64,000 bases of DNA, taken from Prosthecobacter sp. (GTDB taxonomy: Bacteria; Verrucomicrobiota; Verrucomicrobiia; Verrucomicrobiales; Verrucomicrobiaceae). The stretch is taken from positions 1-64,000 of the forward strand of contig NZ_JAQSEA010000010.1 of NCBI RefSeq assembly GCF_029946185.1. Reading direction: 5' to 3'. The notes under the pieces are model-generated. The model ran no database searches, was not told the origin of the DNA, and saw only the letters and a program-made list of their open reading frames with translations. Positions 46,552 to 54,471 of the stretch are shown here, one piece after another; within the stretch, counting starts at the first letter, position 1, and each line of letters starts with the position of its first letter. The position numbers and the translations under genes were made by a program.

Positions 46552-46953
46552 TCATGCCCACGCCAAAAGCGCCGGACAGGCCTTGCGCCAAACCGCATCG
46601 TCGAACCACGCAGAACTTACGCGGGTGTAATGCGGCACGCCCGCTTTCTTCCAGGCGATGATGACTCCTGTGGCAGTCAGAGACACCTCTTCCACCAGTT
46701 GCCTGCCGATTTTGAAACTTTGGAACAAGCCAGTCGGCACAAGTATTTCGGCATCAGAAAGCTGAAGGCAGGCAGCCGGACGCCGCAGCCGCCAAAACCT
46801 GTAAATGAAAACCACGCTCACGACACCCAATGCAAAGAGCCAGTGCTCCCACACAATCAATGCAAGGTAGATCCATAGCACTTTAAAAAGAGGAGATCTG
46901 AGATCAGGGAAACGTCGCAACTCAAAAGACTGGACGGCAGCGTTGGTATTCAT
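46552..46953 (-). CDS. Hypothetical membrane protein
   Basis: A 133-residue protein (Met at 46953, MNTNAAVQSFELRRFPD). Two membrane helices (residues 20-58, LFKVLWIYLALIVWEHWLFALGVVSVVFIYRF) are followed by a soluble beta-rich part (CLQLSDAEILVPTGLFQSFKIGRQLVEEVSLTATGVIIAW) resembling a PH-like membrane-associated domain. Function unknown. Immediately upstream lies what looks like a truncated permease tail. Confidence 0.55.
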   Translation of the reverse strand: MNTNAAVQSFELRRFPDLRSPLFKVLWIYLALIVWEHWLFALGVVSVVFIYRFWRLRRPAACLQLSDAEILVPTGLFQSFKIGRQLVEEVSLTATGVIIAWKKAGVPHYTRVSSAWFDDAVWRKACPALLAWA

Positions 46954-46981
46954 GCGAAGAGTATTCCAAGAACAATGACCC

Positions 46982-47104
46982 TCAATCCAGCGTCTGCCGG
47001 TAGCGCATCGCGCCGATAAACAAGGCAACGATCGCGAGCAATGCAATCTGCCAGAGCTGCAGGGAAATGTCTGCAAGTATATTCCCTTCAGATCCTCGCC
47101 CGAG
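46982..47104 (-). pseudogene. C-terminal remnant of an ABC-2-type permease
   Basis: Reading the minus strand, a frame from a TAG near 47107 to TGA (46984-46982) gives NNLGRGSEGNILADISLQLW and then a hydrophobic helix ending AMRYRQTLD. The pattern glycine-rich loop, ADI-L-LW, hydrophobic helix and R-R-TLD is the usual end of ABC-2 permeases. No start codon or N-terminal portion exists, so only the tail remains. Assignment rests on pattern memory. Confidence 0.4.
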
Positions 47105-47117
47105 GTTGTTCAACTAT

Positions 47118-47156
47118 GTAAAGCATACTTGACATGTGACAAGCATGCTTTACATG
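47118..47156. promoter_or_regulatory. Operator-like repeats upstream of a membrane-protein/XRE operon
   Basis: GTAAAGCATACTT (47118-47130) faces AAGCATGCTTTAC (47141-47153) as an inverted repeat with one mismatch, ten bases apart. The same region shows a direct repeat, AAGCAT-CTT-ACATGT, with a 20-base period. It lies about 60-100 bases before the membrane-protein gene, as expected for an operator of the XRE regulator encoded downstream. Confidence 0.5.
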
Positions 47157-47216
47157 TCGATGCATGCAGAATAACCCCTCAACTCTCGGCCACTCCATCA
47201 CCCACCCTCGCTCCAA

Positions 47217-47630
47217 ATGAATAACTCGATCAATCCGACCACGCGCGCCTTTCACCGGTATTTTGCGGAACTCGGCGCTGCCATGGCTGGCTATGCGGTG
47301 CTTATCATCGCGAGCCGTGTTCTTCTCTCCTCTGAAATCGGCCGGCAGTGGAATGGTGGGTGGCAGTGCGCTCTCTCACTGGCTCCTGCGATTCCTCTGG
47401 CCCTCGTGTTTCTTGCCGTCATTCGTTTTCTCAATGGAATGGACGAACTGGCGCGACGTATCGCTGTGGACTCACTCGCCGTCGCCGGCGGCGTCACCGC
47501 AATGCTGGCGGCTTCCTATGGACTGATTGAGAGCACCGTGTTTCCACACGTGTCCGCATGGTGGACATTCATGATGTTTATGAGCAGCTGGCTGATTGCT
47601 GCACTGGTCCTCAAACGCCGTTACCAATGA
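47217..47630 (+). CDS. Small integral membrane protein, partner of an XRE regulator
   Basis: A 137-residue protein with four likely helices (GAAMAGYAVLIIASRVLL, LAPAIPLALVFLAVIRFL, LAVAGGVTAMLAASYGLI, WWTFMMFMSSWLIAALVL). It overlaps the regulator gene by four bases (ATGA). Pairs of a short membrane protein and an XRE regulator are common and may sense membrane state; the role is unknown. Confidence 0.65.
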   Translation: MNNSINPTTRAFHRYFAELGAAMAGYAVLIIASRVLLSSEIGRQWNGGWQCALSLAPAIPLALVFLAVIRFLNGMDELARRIAVDSLAVAGGVTAMLAASYGLIESTVFPHVSAWWTFMMFMSSWLIAALVLKRRYQ

Positions 47631-47824
47631 AAAATAAATTGCGTGAACTGCGGGCGGAGAAGGCGTGGTCGCAGGGCGATCTCGCGGACAAGCTGGGCGT
47701 TTCTCGGCAGACCATCAACGCCATCGAAACGGAGAAATACGATCCCAGCCTGCCGCTCGCCTTCAAGGTGGCGAAGCTTTTCAAACGGCCGATTGAAGCG
47801 ATCTTTGAGGACAATGAAAGATAA
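47627..47824 (+). CDS. XRE-family transcriptional regulator
   Basis: A 65-residue helix-turn-helix protein: MKNKLRELRAEKAWSQGDLADKLGVSRQTINAIETEKYDPSLPLAFKVAKLF. It is almost entirely the HTH domain, of the YgzD/HipB-like short type. It is translationally coupled to the preceding membrane protein and probably binds the repeats upstream of that gene, giving autoregulation; this is inference. Confidence 0.88.
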   Translation: MKNKLRELRAEKAWSQGDLADKLGVSRQTINAIETEKYDPSLPLAFKVAKLFKRPIEAIFEDNER

Positions 47825-47848
47825 AAGCAGCCGCCCTGCTGGGAACGC

Positions 47849-48172
47849 CAGCCCTTCGGCGGCGAGTTGATGAATCTGCTGGAGATGGCGACTTACCGAT
47901 TCGAGGGATTTACCGTCGCGGATGCAAGCAAGTTTCGCTATCGCATCAGGCTGGAAGTCGAAGAGCGGCAGCAGACCCACGATCCCTTGAAACTATGAAC
48001 GCCCAATGGCTAAGCGAAAAAGGCGTGGATCAAAATTGCTTGAAACAAATGCGGGCGGATGCACTTGCCGAAGCCAAAGACGCGGCAGCCTATGCAATGA
48101 CGAGCGGATTGCCTGAACCTGCCGCGATCATGAACGACATCTATTGGGCAGTTGATTGCGCCACTTCTTCAA
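47849..48172 (+). pseudogene. pdhA: Fragment of pyruvate dehydrogenase E1 alpha subunit (frameshifted)
   Basis: One frame (47861-47998) reads GELMNLLEMATYRFEGFTVADASKFRYRI to DPLKL-stop, matching the E1-alpha block around TYR-GHS-AD--KYR. A second frame, overlapping by four bases, continues QWLSEKGVDQNCLKQMRADA to EPAAIMNDIYWAVDCAT, the family's C-terminal helices. A shift of one or two bases near 47995 joins them. The N-terminal two thirds, with the thiamine-diphosphate motif, are missing, so this is a decayed remnant. Family assignment is by pattern memory. Confidence 0.65.
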
Positions 48173-48188
48173 CACCTTGTGATCATGA

Positions 48189-50753
48189 TCACTTCACCAC
48201 GCCCAGCACCTCCAGCTCATGAATGGACCAGTAGGTCCCTTTCCGTTCACCAGTCTGCAGGATGCGGATGTACTTGGCCTTCGTCGGTTTGGGGAAGAGA
48301 TATTCGATGGCTCCGGCGTCGCCATTGGCTTGGAGCACGGGCTTCTCCCACTCGGTGCCGTTGAGTGACAGTTCGATTTTGTACTGGCGCGGGTAATCGT
48401 TATGCGACTTTCCAGTGTCGAGCAACAGCCCGGAGATGTCAGTGGCTTCAGGAAGCTCGATCTGAAACCACATGTCCGGACTCTGCGAAGCATGCGTGTC
48501 CCAGCGGGTGGCGATGTCGCCATCAACGGCTTTGCCAACTTCCTTCGCGCCATGGCTGGCACTGAGCTTCCAGTCAGCACGGTTTTTCAGCGGCTGCGGG
48601 TACAGCGCCAGCAGTTCCTCGATGGTCCATGGTGTGATGCGCTTCGAGAGTTCTTTGCGCAAGGCCTCCACCTGTTTCTTCTGAACGAGCTTGCCGTTGT
48701 TGCCGAAAGCCTTGCGAATGTAGCTGGTGACGTCGGCGATCCATTGGTCGTTGTTCGTGGCCATCGGCACCATCTGTGCCTCGTAGGTCTTGCCATTGAT
48801 CGGGCCGGCGAGGCCGTTCATCATCACGCGCACGATGGCGTCTCCTTGCACGGCCGTTTTGGAACCGGCAAGCGGTGGGGCCAGGGTGGCGCCTTCGCGA
48901 CCAGCAATCGGCATGCCCGTGCCATCGAAGCCGTGGCAGGCGAAGCAAAGCGAGCGGAAAATTTCCTGTCCGCGCTCCAACTGCTTCTTCTCATCCTTCG
49001 TGAAGCTGCCGCTGATCTTCGGTGCTTCCACGAGCAACTGCGCGCCGATTTCCCTCACGCCAATGCTGAGCGATGTCATGAGCATGGTCTGCGCTTCGAG
49101 CTTCCAGTTCGGCCAGTTGAAGTGGCGGCTGGTGTAAAGTGTCTGCAGCACCACAGTCGGGTCCTTGTCCGCGCGCAGAGCTTTGATGTCGGCGATCAAA
49201 GCGGTGTCGCCTTTCTTCACCAGCGACTCCGCCACGCGGATGCCACTGGCGCGGAGCTGGGGATGCTCATCTTTCATCGCCGTGTGGATGATCTCGGGCG
49301 TGATGGCATCGAGACCTTCAAGCGTCCACAGCGCGTGCAGTCGTGCGAGATGGTTGTCATTCTTCGCAGCCATCTCGATGAGTGCGGGCACCACGGACTT
49401 GTCATTCTTGACCACCAGCATGCGCTGTGCGGTGTCGCGCCAGAAGCCGTTCGGATGCGTGAGGTGGGCGACGAGTTGTGCGGGTGTCTCGCCGATCATC
49501 TTTGGCTGCGCGCCGGGTTTGAAATCTTTGTGCACCAGACGCCACACGCGGCCATGACCGGTGACGTGCTGCATTCCGGTAGGTTCGATGGCAGAGCGCA
49601 GGAAGCTTCCCGGCTTGACCCAGTTGCCTTCCTGAATAATGCCGCGATACGCATCGACGATATAGAGGCAGCCATCCGGGCCGGTGGTCATGTTCAGCGG
49701 ACGGAAATTCGGATCGCTGCTGCGGATGAACTCATCCATCTGCGCTTCATACGGATTGGTCACGGTGGTGATGCCATCCTTCACCTCAACGGTGGAGCGG
49801 CGGATCAAACGACCCACCGGCTCTGGGAGGAAGACATTGCCATACAGTTCCTTGGGCAGGCGGTCACCTCGATACACCGTCTGTCCCGCACAGCCCGTGA
49901 AGTGATTCAAGCGCAAGTCTTCCGGTGAGTGAAAGCGTCCGGGGCCACCCTGGAAATCGCCCAGTGCGACGATGGGCCACACGGTGTCAAATTTCTCGCT
50001 CTTTTGCTGCGGCACGTTGATTGCGGCATAGAGGATCGGTGCCTGATAGTTCCACAGGCCCTTTTCGCCACCGGCATTGCTCCACCACATCTTGCCGTAG
50101 TCATCCTGCGCCAGACCCCACTGGCCGCCATTCGGCGCGGTGTTTTCTTTGAGCGGCGCGTCCTTGCAATTCCAGCGCAGGCGGTAGCCGTTGTAGGTCG
50201 TGTAAATCCAGTTGTCGAGACCCCACACGAGGCCGCTGGGCTGATGCTCCATGTTGCCACCGCGCGGGCCGCCGACATACCACGGCGCTTGCTCATCCGC
50301 CACGCCGTCACCATTCGCATCGCGATGCAGCGTGACGTCGTTCGTGTCCGTGATGCCCACCAGCACACGGTCATCCAGCGGCAGCACCATGCGGGGTAGC
50401 AGGATGTTGTCGAGATAGACGCTGTGCTTGTCGAAGACGCCATCGCCCTTGGTGGATTCATGCAGCGAGATGCGGCTCTTCGGCGTCAGTTCGTCCGTGC
50501 CGTCGATGTCCTGCATGTAGGTGCGCATCTCGACGATGTACATCTTGCCATTGCCATCGAAGGCGATGGCCGTGGGCTCCTTGATCGTCGGATCACTCAG
50601 CACCAGCTCCAGTGAGTAGCCGTCGGGCAGCTGGATCGTTTTCAGTTCCTCCTCGGCAGTCAGCGCCTTGATGGGGAAGGTGTAAGCCGGCTTCGTTTGA
50701 GCGAAGGCGGCGGTGCTCGCGAAGGCGAGGAAGGAAAGGAAGCGGAGGTGCAT
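48189..50753 (-). CDS. PVC-type secreted dehydrogenase-cytochrome c protein with discoidin domain
   Basis: An 854-residue exported protein starting MHLRFLSFLAFASTAAFAQ. Residues 40-420 form the sorbosone-dehydrogenase-like propeller (KMYIVEMRTYMQDIDGTDEL, DDRVLVGITDTNDVTLHRDANGDG). HEAT-type repeats follow to about 600, then a haem c site CFACHGFDGTGMP. The C-terminal 120 residues are an F5/8 type C (discoidin) domain (WFQIELPEATDISGLLLD), likely for carbohydrate binding. Second such fusion in the window, but with a different order at the C terminus. Probably oxidises polysaccharide-derived sugars outside the cytoplasm. Confidence 0.88.
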   Translation of the reverse strand: MHLRFLSFLAFASTAAFAQTKPAYTFPIKALTAEEELKTIQLPDGYSLELVLSDPTIKEPTAIAFDGNGKMYIVEMRTYMQDIDGTDELTPKSRISLHESTKGDGVFDKHSVYLDNILLPRMVLPLDDRVLVGITDTNDVTLHRDANGDGVADEQAPWYVGGPRGGNMEHQPSGLVWGLDNWIYTTYNGYRLRWNCKDAPLKENTAPNGGQWGLAQDDYGKMWWSNAGGEKGLWNYQAPILYAAINVPQQKSEKFDTVWPIVALGDFQGGPGRFHSPEDLRLNHFTGCAGQTVYRGDRLPKELYGNVFLPEPVGRLIRRSTVEVKDGITTVTNPYEAQMDEFIRSSDPNFRPLNMTTGPDGCLYIVDAYRGIIQEGNWVKPGSFLRSAIEPTGMQHVTGHGRVWRLVHKDFKPGAQPKMIGETPAQLVAHLTHPNGFWRDTAQRMLVVKNDKSVVPALIEMAAKNDNHLARLHALWTLEGLDAITPEIIHTAMKDEHPQLRASGIRVAESLVKKGDTALIADIKALRADKDPTVVLQTLYTSRHFNWPNWKLEAQTMLMTSLSIGVREIGAQLLVEAPKISGSFTKDEKKQLERGQEIFRSLCFACHGFDGTGMPIAGREGATLAPPLAGSKTAVQGDAIVRVMMNGLAGPINGKTYEAQMVPMATNNDQWIADVTSYIRKAFGNNGKLVQKKQVEALRKELSKRITPWTIEELLALYPQPLKNRADWKLSASHGAKEVGKAVDGDIATRWDTHASQSPDMWFQIELPEATDISGLLLDTGKSHNDYPRQYKIELSLNGTEWEKPVLQANGDAGAIEYLFPKPTKAKYIRILQTGERKGTYWSIHELEVLGVVK

Positions 50754-50845
50754 GACGAGCGGAGGTTGAAATATCGCCATTTACATACTGTCGCAACCGG
50801 CCGTTCGTTTGGTGACAGGCTGCCAATCTTTGTTAAAATCCGGCC

Positions 50846-51586
50846 ATGCCGCTGCCACGCCTCCAAGCCGAATTCTTCGCCCGGATCGCCGATCCGCAGG
50901 GCGTGCGGGCCGTCTTTGAGCACATGCCGGGCGTGTTCTTCTTCATGAAGGATGATCAGGGGCGTCACATCGCGGCGAACAGCGCCACGTATGAGCGCTT
51001 CGGCATCAAGAGCGAGCGCGATCTCATCGGCGCGATGGACGAGAAGTTCTTCCCGGCGGATGTCGCCAAGGCCTACCGCGAAGACGACCAGAAGGTCATT
51101 CGCAGTGGCAAGCCGCTCATCAACCGCCTCGAAGTCTGGTATGACGAGCAGCGAAATTTAAACTGGTTCCTCTGCACCAAGCTGCCCGTGCGCGACAGGC
51201 GGGGCAGAGTCATTGGCGTCATGGGCATCACGCGGCGCAATGAAGACCGCATGCGGCAGCACGATGTGCGAGAAGTGGCCGCCGCTGTGAAATATGCCAG
51301 CGAACACTGCCAGGAGGTCATCACCACTGCGGAGCTCGCCCGCGCAGCCGGAGTTTCCGAGCGCCACCTGCATCGCAAACTCCGCGCCGCTCTCGGCCTC
51401 AGTCCCTATGAGCTGCTGCTGCGCACTCGCATTCAATCCGCCGCCGAGGCCCTTGCCAAGACGTCAACGCCCATCATCCAGATCGCCCTCGATCACGGCT
51501 TCTGCGATCAAAGCGCCTTCACCCAGCAGTTCCGCAAACGCACCGGCATGACTCCGAAGGAGTTCCGCACGCGGCATCACGGGTGA
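50846..51586 (+). CDS. PAS-AraC family transcriptional regulator
   Basis: A 246-residue protein with an N-terminal PAS domain (about residues 20-130, MPGVFFFMKDDQGRHIAANSATYERFG). A C-terminal AraC-type double helix-turn-helix follows (about 150-240, SERHLHRKLRAALGLSPYELLLRTRI and IIQIALDHGFCDQSAFTQQFRKRTGMTPKEFR). It is divergent from the cytochrome c fusion gene, 92 bases between starts, so it may control that gene in response to a small ligand, redox signal or light sensed by the PAS domain. Inducer unknown. Confidence 0.88.
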   Translation: MPLPRLQAEFFARIADPQGVRAVFEHMPGVFFFMKDDQGRHIAANSATYERFGIKSERDLIGAMDEKFFPADVAKAYREDDQKVIRSGKPLINRLEVWYDEQRNLNWFLCTKLPVRDRRGRVIGVMGITRRNEDRMRQHDVREVAAAVKYASEHCQEVITTAELARAAGVSERHLHRKLRAALGLSPYELLLRTRIQSAAEALAKTSTPIIQIALDHGFCDQSAFTQQFRKRTGMTPKEFRTRHHG

Positions 51587-52236
51587 GACTGCTCACTGTC
51601 TGCGGCGCGAATGGCCGCCAGCCTCTGTCGCAAGCTGTTGGCGGCAGACGTGTCTGGCAGCAGAGACTCATCCAGCGTGAGTGTTAATTCCCAGCCGCCA
51701 TGAGGCTGCCTGACATGGGCCGCGCCAAGGCTGCTCCACCAGGTGAGCATCACATAATTATCATCCAGCACGTGCCCCACGAACTGCCGGATGCCAATGG
51801 CGTACGCATGCTCCCAGATGGCCGCGAGCAACAGGGTGCCAGCACCCTGCCCTTGAAATTCATCCGCCACGGTGAAGGAAACCTCTGCCATTTCTGCATT
51901 CTCGGCGGAGCGCCAGAACGAGCCACCTCCTACGCCGGGAACATCGTCGTTGTCTTCGATCACAATGATCCAGCTCGCATGCTGCCCCTGATCTTCCGCA
52001 CAGAGACGGTCGATGAAGGTTGGATTGGCCCCACGGAAGCTTGTCCAGAACCTGAAGTAAGTGGATTCAGGCGAAAGCCGCTTGAAGGCATCGATGATCC
52101 GCTCCCGATCATCCGGAAGCAGCGGACGCAGGAGCACGGGAAGTTGGTCGCGAAGATGCAGTCGATAGTGGTCCAGCAAAATGGGGATGTTTGAGTTGAA
52201 GCCAACTAGAGACCAATTGGCCGTCTGATCAACCAC
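51577..52236 (-). CDS. GNAT-family acetyltransferase
   Basis: A 219-residue protein from a GTG at 52236 (VDQTANWSLVGF...); no ATG is near, so the start is uncertain. The central acetyl-CoA motif is VADEFQGQGAGTLLLAAIWEHA, preceded by GVGGGSFWRSAENAEMAEVSF. A stretch DQLPVLLRPLLPDDRERIIDAF opens the domain, and RFWTSFRG is also present. It resembles acetyltransferase domains that act on proteins or small amines. Its 3' end overlaps the AraC gene by ten bases, convergently; its start is 52 bases from recD2, divergent. Confidence 0.72.
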   Translation of the reverse strand: MVDQTANWSLVGFNSNIPILLDHYRLHLRDQLPVLLRPLLPDDRERIIDAFKRLSPESTYFRFWTSFRGANPTFIDRLCAEDQGQHASWIIVIEDNDDVPGVGGGSFWRSAENAEMAEVSFTVADEFQGQGAGTLLLAAIWEHAYAIGIRQFVGHVLDDNYVMLTWWSSLGAAHVRQPHGGWELTLTLDESLLPDTSAANSLRQRLAAIRAADSEQSHP

Positions 52237-52287
52237 GACAAAGCAATCGTGTTTGTGAGAAGGCGCATCCGTGTCTAGCCTGCACCG

Positions 52288-54465
52288 ATGCCAGCCCCAC
52301 GAAAAACCTCCAAATCCGAAGTCCTGCGCGGACTCGTGGATCGCGTGGTGTTTCACAATGAGGACAACGGCTACTGCATCTTGAAAATCGTCCCCCAAGG
52401 CCGGCACGATGTCGTGAGCCTGATCGGCAAAGCACCGCGCGTCGTGGCCGGAGAGGAATTCGAAGCCAGGGGCATCTGGGAGCCGAACCGCGACTTTGGC
52501 CCGCAGTTCAAGGCGGAGGCCATCAAGCTCACGCGCCCGGATTCCCTGGCAGGAATCGAGCGCTACCTCGGCAGCGGCTTGATCGAGGGCATCGGGCCGA
52601 AGTATGCGAAGCGTTTGGTGGAGAAATTCGGCCCCAAGGTCTTCGACATCATCGAGAACGAATCGAAAAAACTCGAAGACGTGGAAGGCGTGGGCAAGAA
52701 GCGCCGCATCGAAATCCGCGCCTCATGGATCAAGCAGAAGTCGATTCACGGCATCATGCTCTTCCTGCATCAGCACGGCATCAGTTCATCGCGGGCCCTG
52801 CGCATCTACAAAACCTACGGCGAAGAGTCGCAGGCGGTGCTGAAGGAGAACCCCTACCGTCTGGCGCAGGACATCCGCGGTATCGGCTTTAAAACGGCAG
52901 ACGACATCGCTTATCAACTCGGCGTCGCCGAAGACGCGCCCGAGCGGATCAAAGCAGGCATTCTGCACGTGCTCGAAACTGCCGCCAGCAGCGGCCATTG
53001 CTGCCTGCCAGAAACCAGCGTCATCCAAAAAGCCATCGACCTGCTTGGCGTGGAAGCCTTGATAGCACCACAGGTCGAAGCCCTCATCGCGGGCGATCAG
53101 ATTGAGCGCCACGAAACGTTCCTTTATTTACCCTACCTGCGCGCCGCCGAACAAAGCATCGCGGCAAATGTGAAGTCGCTCGCCGCCCTGCCTGCGGCCT
53201 ATCCGAGCATCGACGAAGACGCCGCCTTGGCCTGGGTGATGAAGAAGACGGGCAAGGAACTCGCCGAAAGCCAGCAGCGCGCCGTGCGCGAGGCCCTGCG
53301 GCAGCGCCTGCTCATCATCACTGGCGGCCCCGGTGTCGGCAAGACCACCATCCTGCGCAGCATCCTCCTCATTTTACAAAGCAAGCAGATCAAACTCGTG
53401 CTCGCCGCACCCACCGGCCGTGCAGCCAAGCGCCTCACCGAAAGCACTGGCCTGGAGGCCAAGACGCTGCATCGCCTGCTCGAATACCAAGGCGAAGGCC
53501 AATGGGGCAGGCATCGTGGCAAGCCGCTCGCTGGCCATCTCTTCGTCGTGGATGAAGCATCGATGATTGATGCACCTCTCATGGCGCAGTTTCTCTCCGC
53601 GCTTCCCGAGGGCGCGCATCTGCTCATCGTGGGAGATGCGGATCAGCTCCCGTCCGTCGGTCCGGGCATGGTGCTGTATGATTTAATCTCCAGTGAAAAA
53701 GTGCCGTGCGTCAAGCTCACCGAGATCTTCCGTCAGGCCGCCAGCAGCCGCATCATCACCAGCGCGCATGCCATCAATCGCGGTCAGGTGCCCGATCTGA
53801 AGCCTTCGCGCAACAGCGACTTCTTTTTCCTCCAAGAGAGCGAGCCGGAGGAGATCAAGCACACGCTCGTCGAACTGGCGCACACGCGACTCGCCACCAA
53901 ATACGGCCTCGATCCCATCCGCGACATCCAGGTGCTCACGCCGATGAATCGCAACCTCCTCGGCACCATCTCGCTCAATCAATCACTGCAGCTCGCGCTC
54001 AATCCGCCCAACGAATTGAAGTTCGAGATCGAGCGCTTCGGCGTGACCTTCCGCGTGGGCGACAAGGTCATCCAAACCCACAACAACTACGACAAGGAAG
54101 TCTTCAATGGAGACATCGGCCACATCGTCACCATCGATGCCGACCCGGTGAAGATCCACGTCCGCTACGATGCCGACCGCCTCGTCGAATACGAGCCCGG
54201 AGAGCTTGATGAACTCCAGCTTGCCTACGCTCTCAGCATTCACAAAAGCCAGGGCAGCGAGTTCCTCTGCGTCATCATTCCCGTCAGCACCCAGCACTAC
54301 GTGCTGCTGGAGCGCAGCCTGATCTACACCGCCATCACTCGCGCGAAGAAACTATGCGTCCTCGTCGGGGATGAACGCGCCATGTCGCTCGCTGTGAGCA
54401 AGCAGGAAAGTCGCAAGCGCTGGACGGGGCTGCGCGGATTATTGTGCTCGTCATCCGGCGGATGA
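52288..54465 (+). CDS. recD2: RecD2-type ATP-dependent 5'-3' DNA helicase
   Basis: A 725-residue helicase found in bacteria lacking RecBC-type RecD. N-terminal OB-like region (residues 1-70), helix-hairpin-helix repeats (IEGIGPKYAKRLVEKFG, DVEGVGKKRRIEI), then the superfamily 1B motor: Walker A GGPGVGKTTILR, Walker B VVDEASMIDA, GDADQLPSVGPG, and motifs V-VI LAYALSIHKSQGSEF and YTAITRAKK. Length matches the family. Presumed role: DNA repair and replication-fork maintenance. Confidence 0.95.
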   Translation: MPAPRKTSKSEVLRGLVDRVVFHNEDNGYCILKIVPQGRHDVVSLIGKAPRVVAGEEFEARGIWEPNRDFGPQFKAEAIKLTRPDSLAGIERYLGSGLIEGIGPKYAKRLVEKFGPKVFDIIENESKKLEDVEGVGKKRRIEIRASWIKQKSIHGIMLFLHQHGISSSRALRIYKTYGEESQAVLKENPYRLAQDIRGIGFKTADDIAYQLGVAEDAPERIKAGILHVLETAASSGHCCLPETSVIQKAIDLLGVEALIAPQVEALIAGDQIERHETFLYLPYLRAAEQSIAANVKSLAALPAAYPSIDEDAALAWVMKKTGKELAESQQRAVREALRQRLLIITGGPGVGKTTILRSILLILQSKQIKLVLAAPTGRAAKRLTESTGLEAKTLHRLLEYQGEGQWGRHRGKPLAGHLFVVDEASMIDAPLMAQFLSALPEGAHLLIVGDADQLPSVGPGMVLYDLISSEKVPCVKLTEIFRQAASSRIITSAHAINRGQVPDLKPSRNSDFFFLQESEPEEIKHTLVELAHTRLATKYGLDPIRDIQVLTPMNRNLLGTISLNQSLQLALNPPNELKFEIERFGVTFRVGDKVIQTHNNYDKEVFNGDIGHIVTIDADPVKIHVRYDADRLVEYEPGELDELQLAYALSIHKSQGSEFLCVIIPVSTQHYVLLERSLIYTAITRAKKLCVLVGDERAMSLAVSKQESRKRWTGLRGLLCSSSGG

Positions 54466-54471
54466 TCGGAT

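Noticed and set aside
47129..47157. Possible TTGACA promoter inside the operator-like repeats
   Set aside because: No acceptable -10 box at 16-18 bases; the match to -35 alone is not enough.
48402..49928. 508-residue open frame on the plus strand
   Set aside because: It is antisense to the discoidin-containing cytochrome gene and has no domain.
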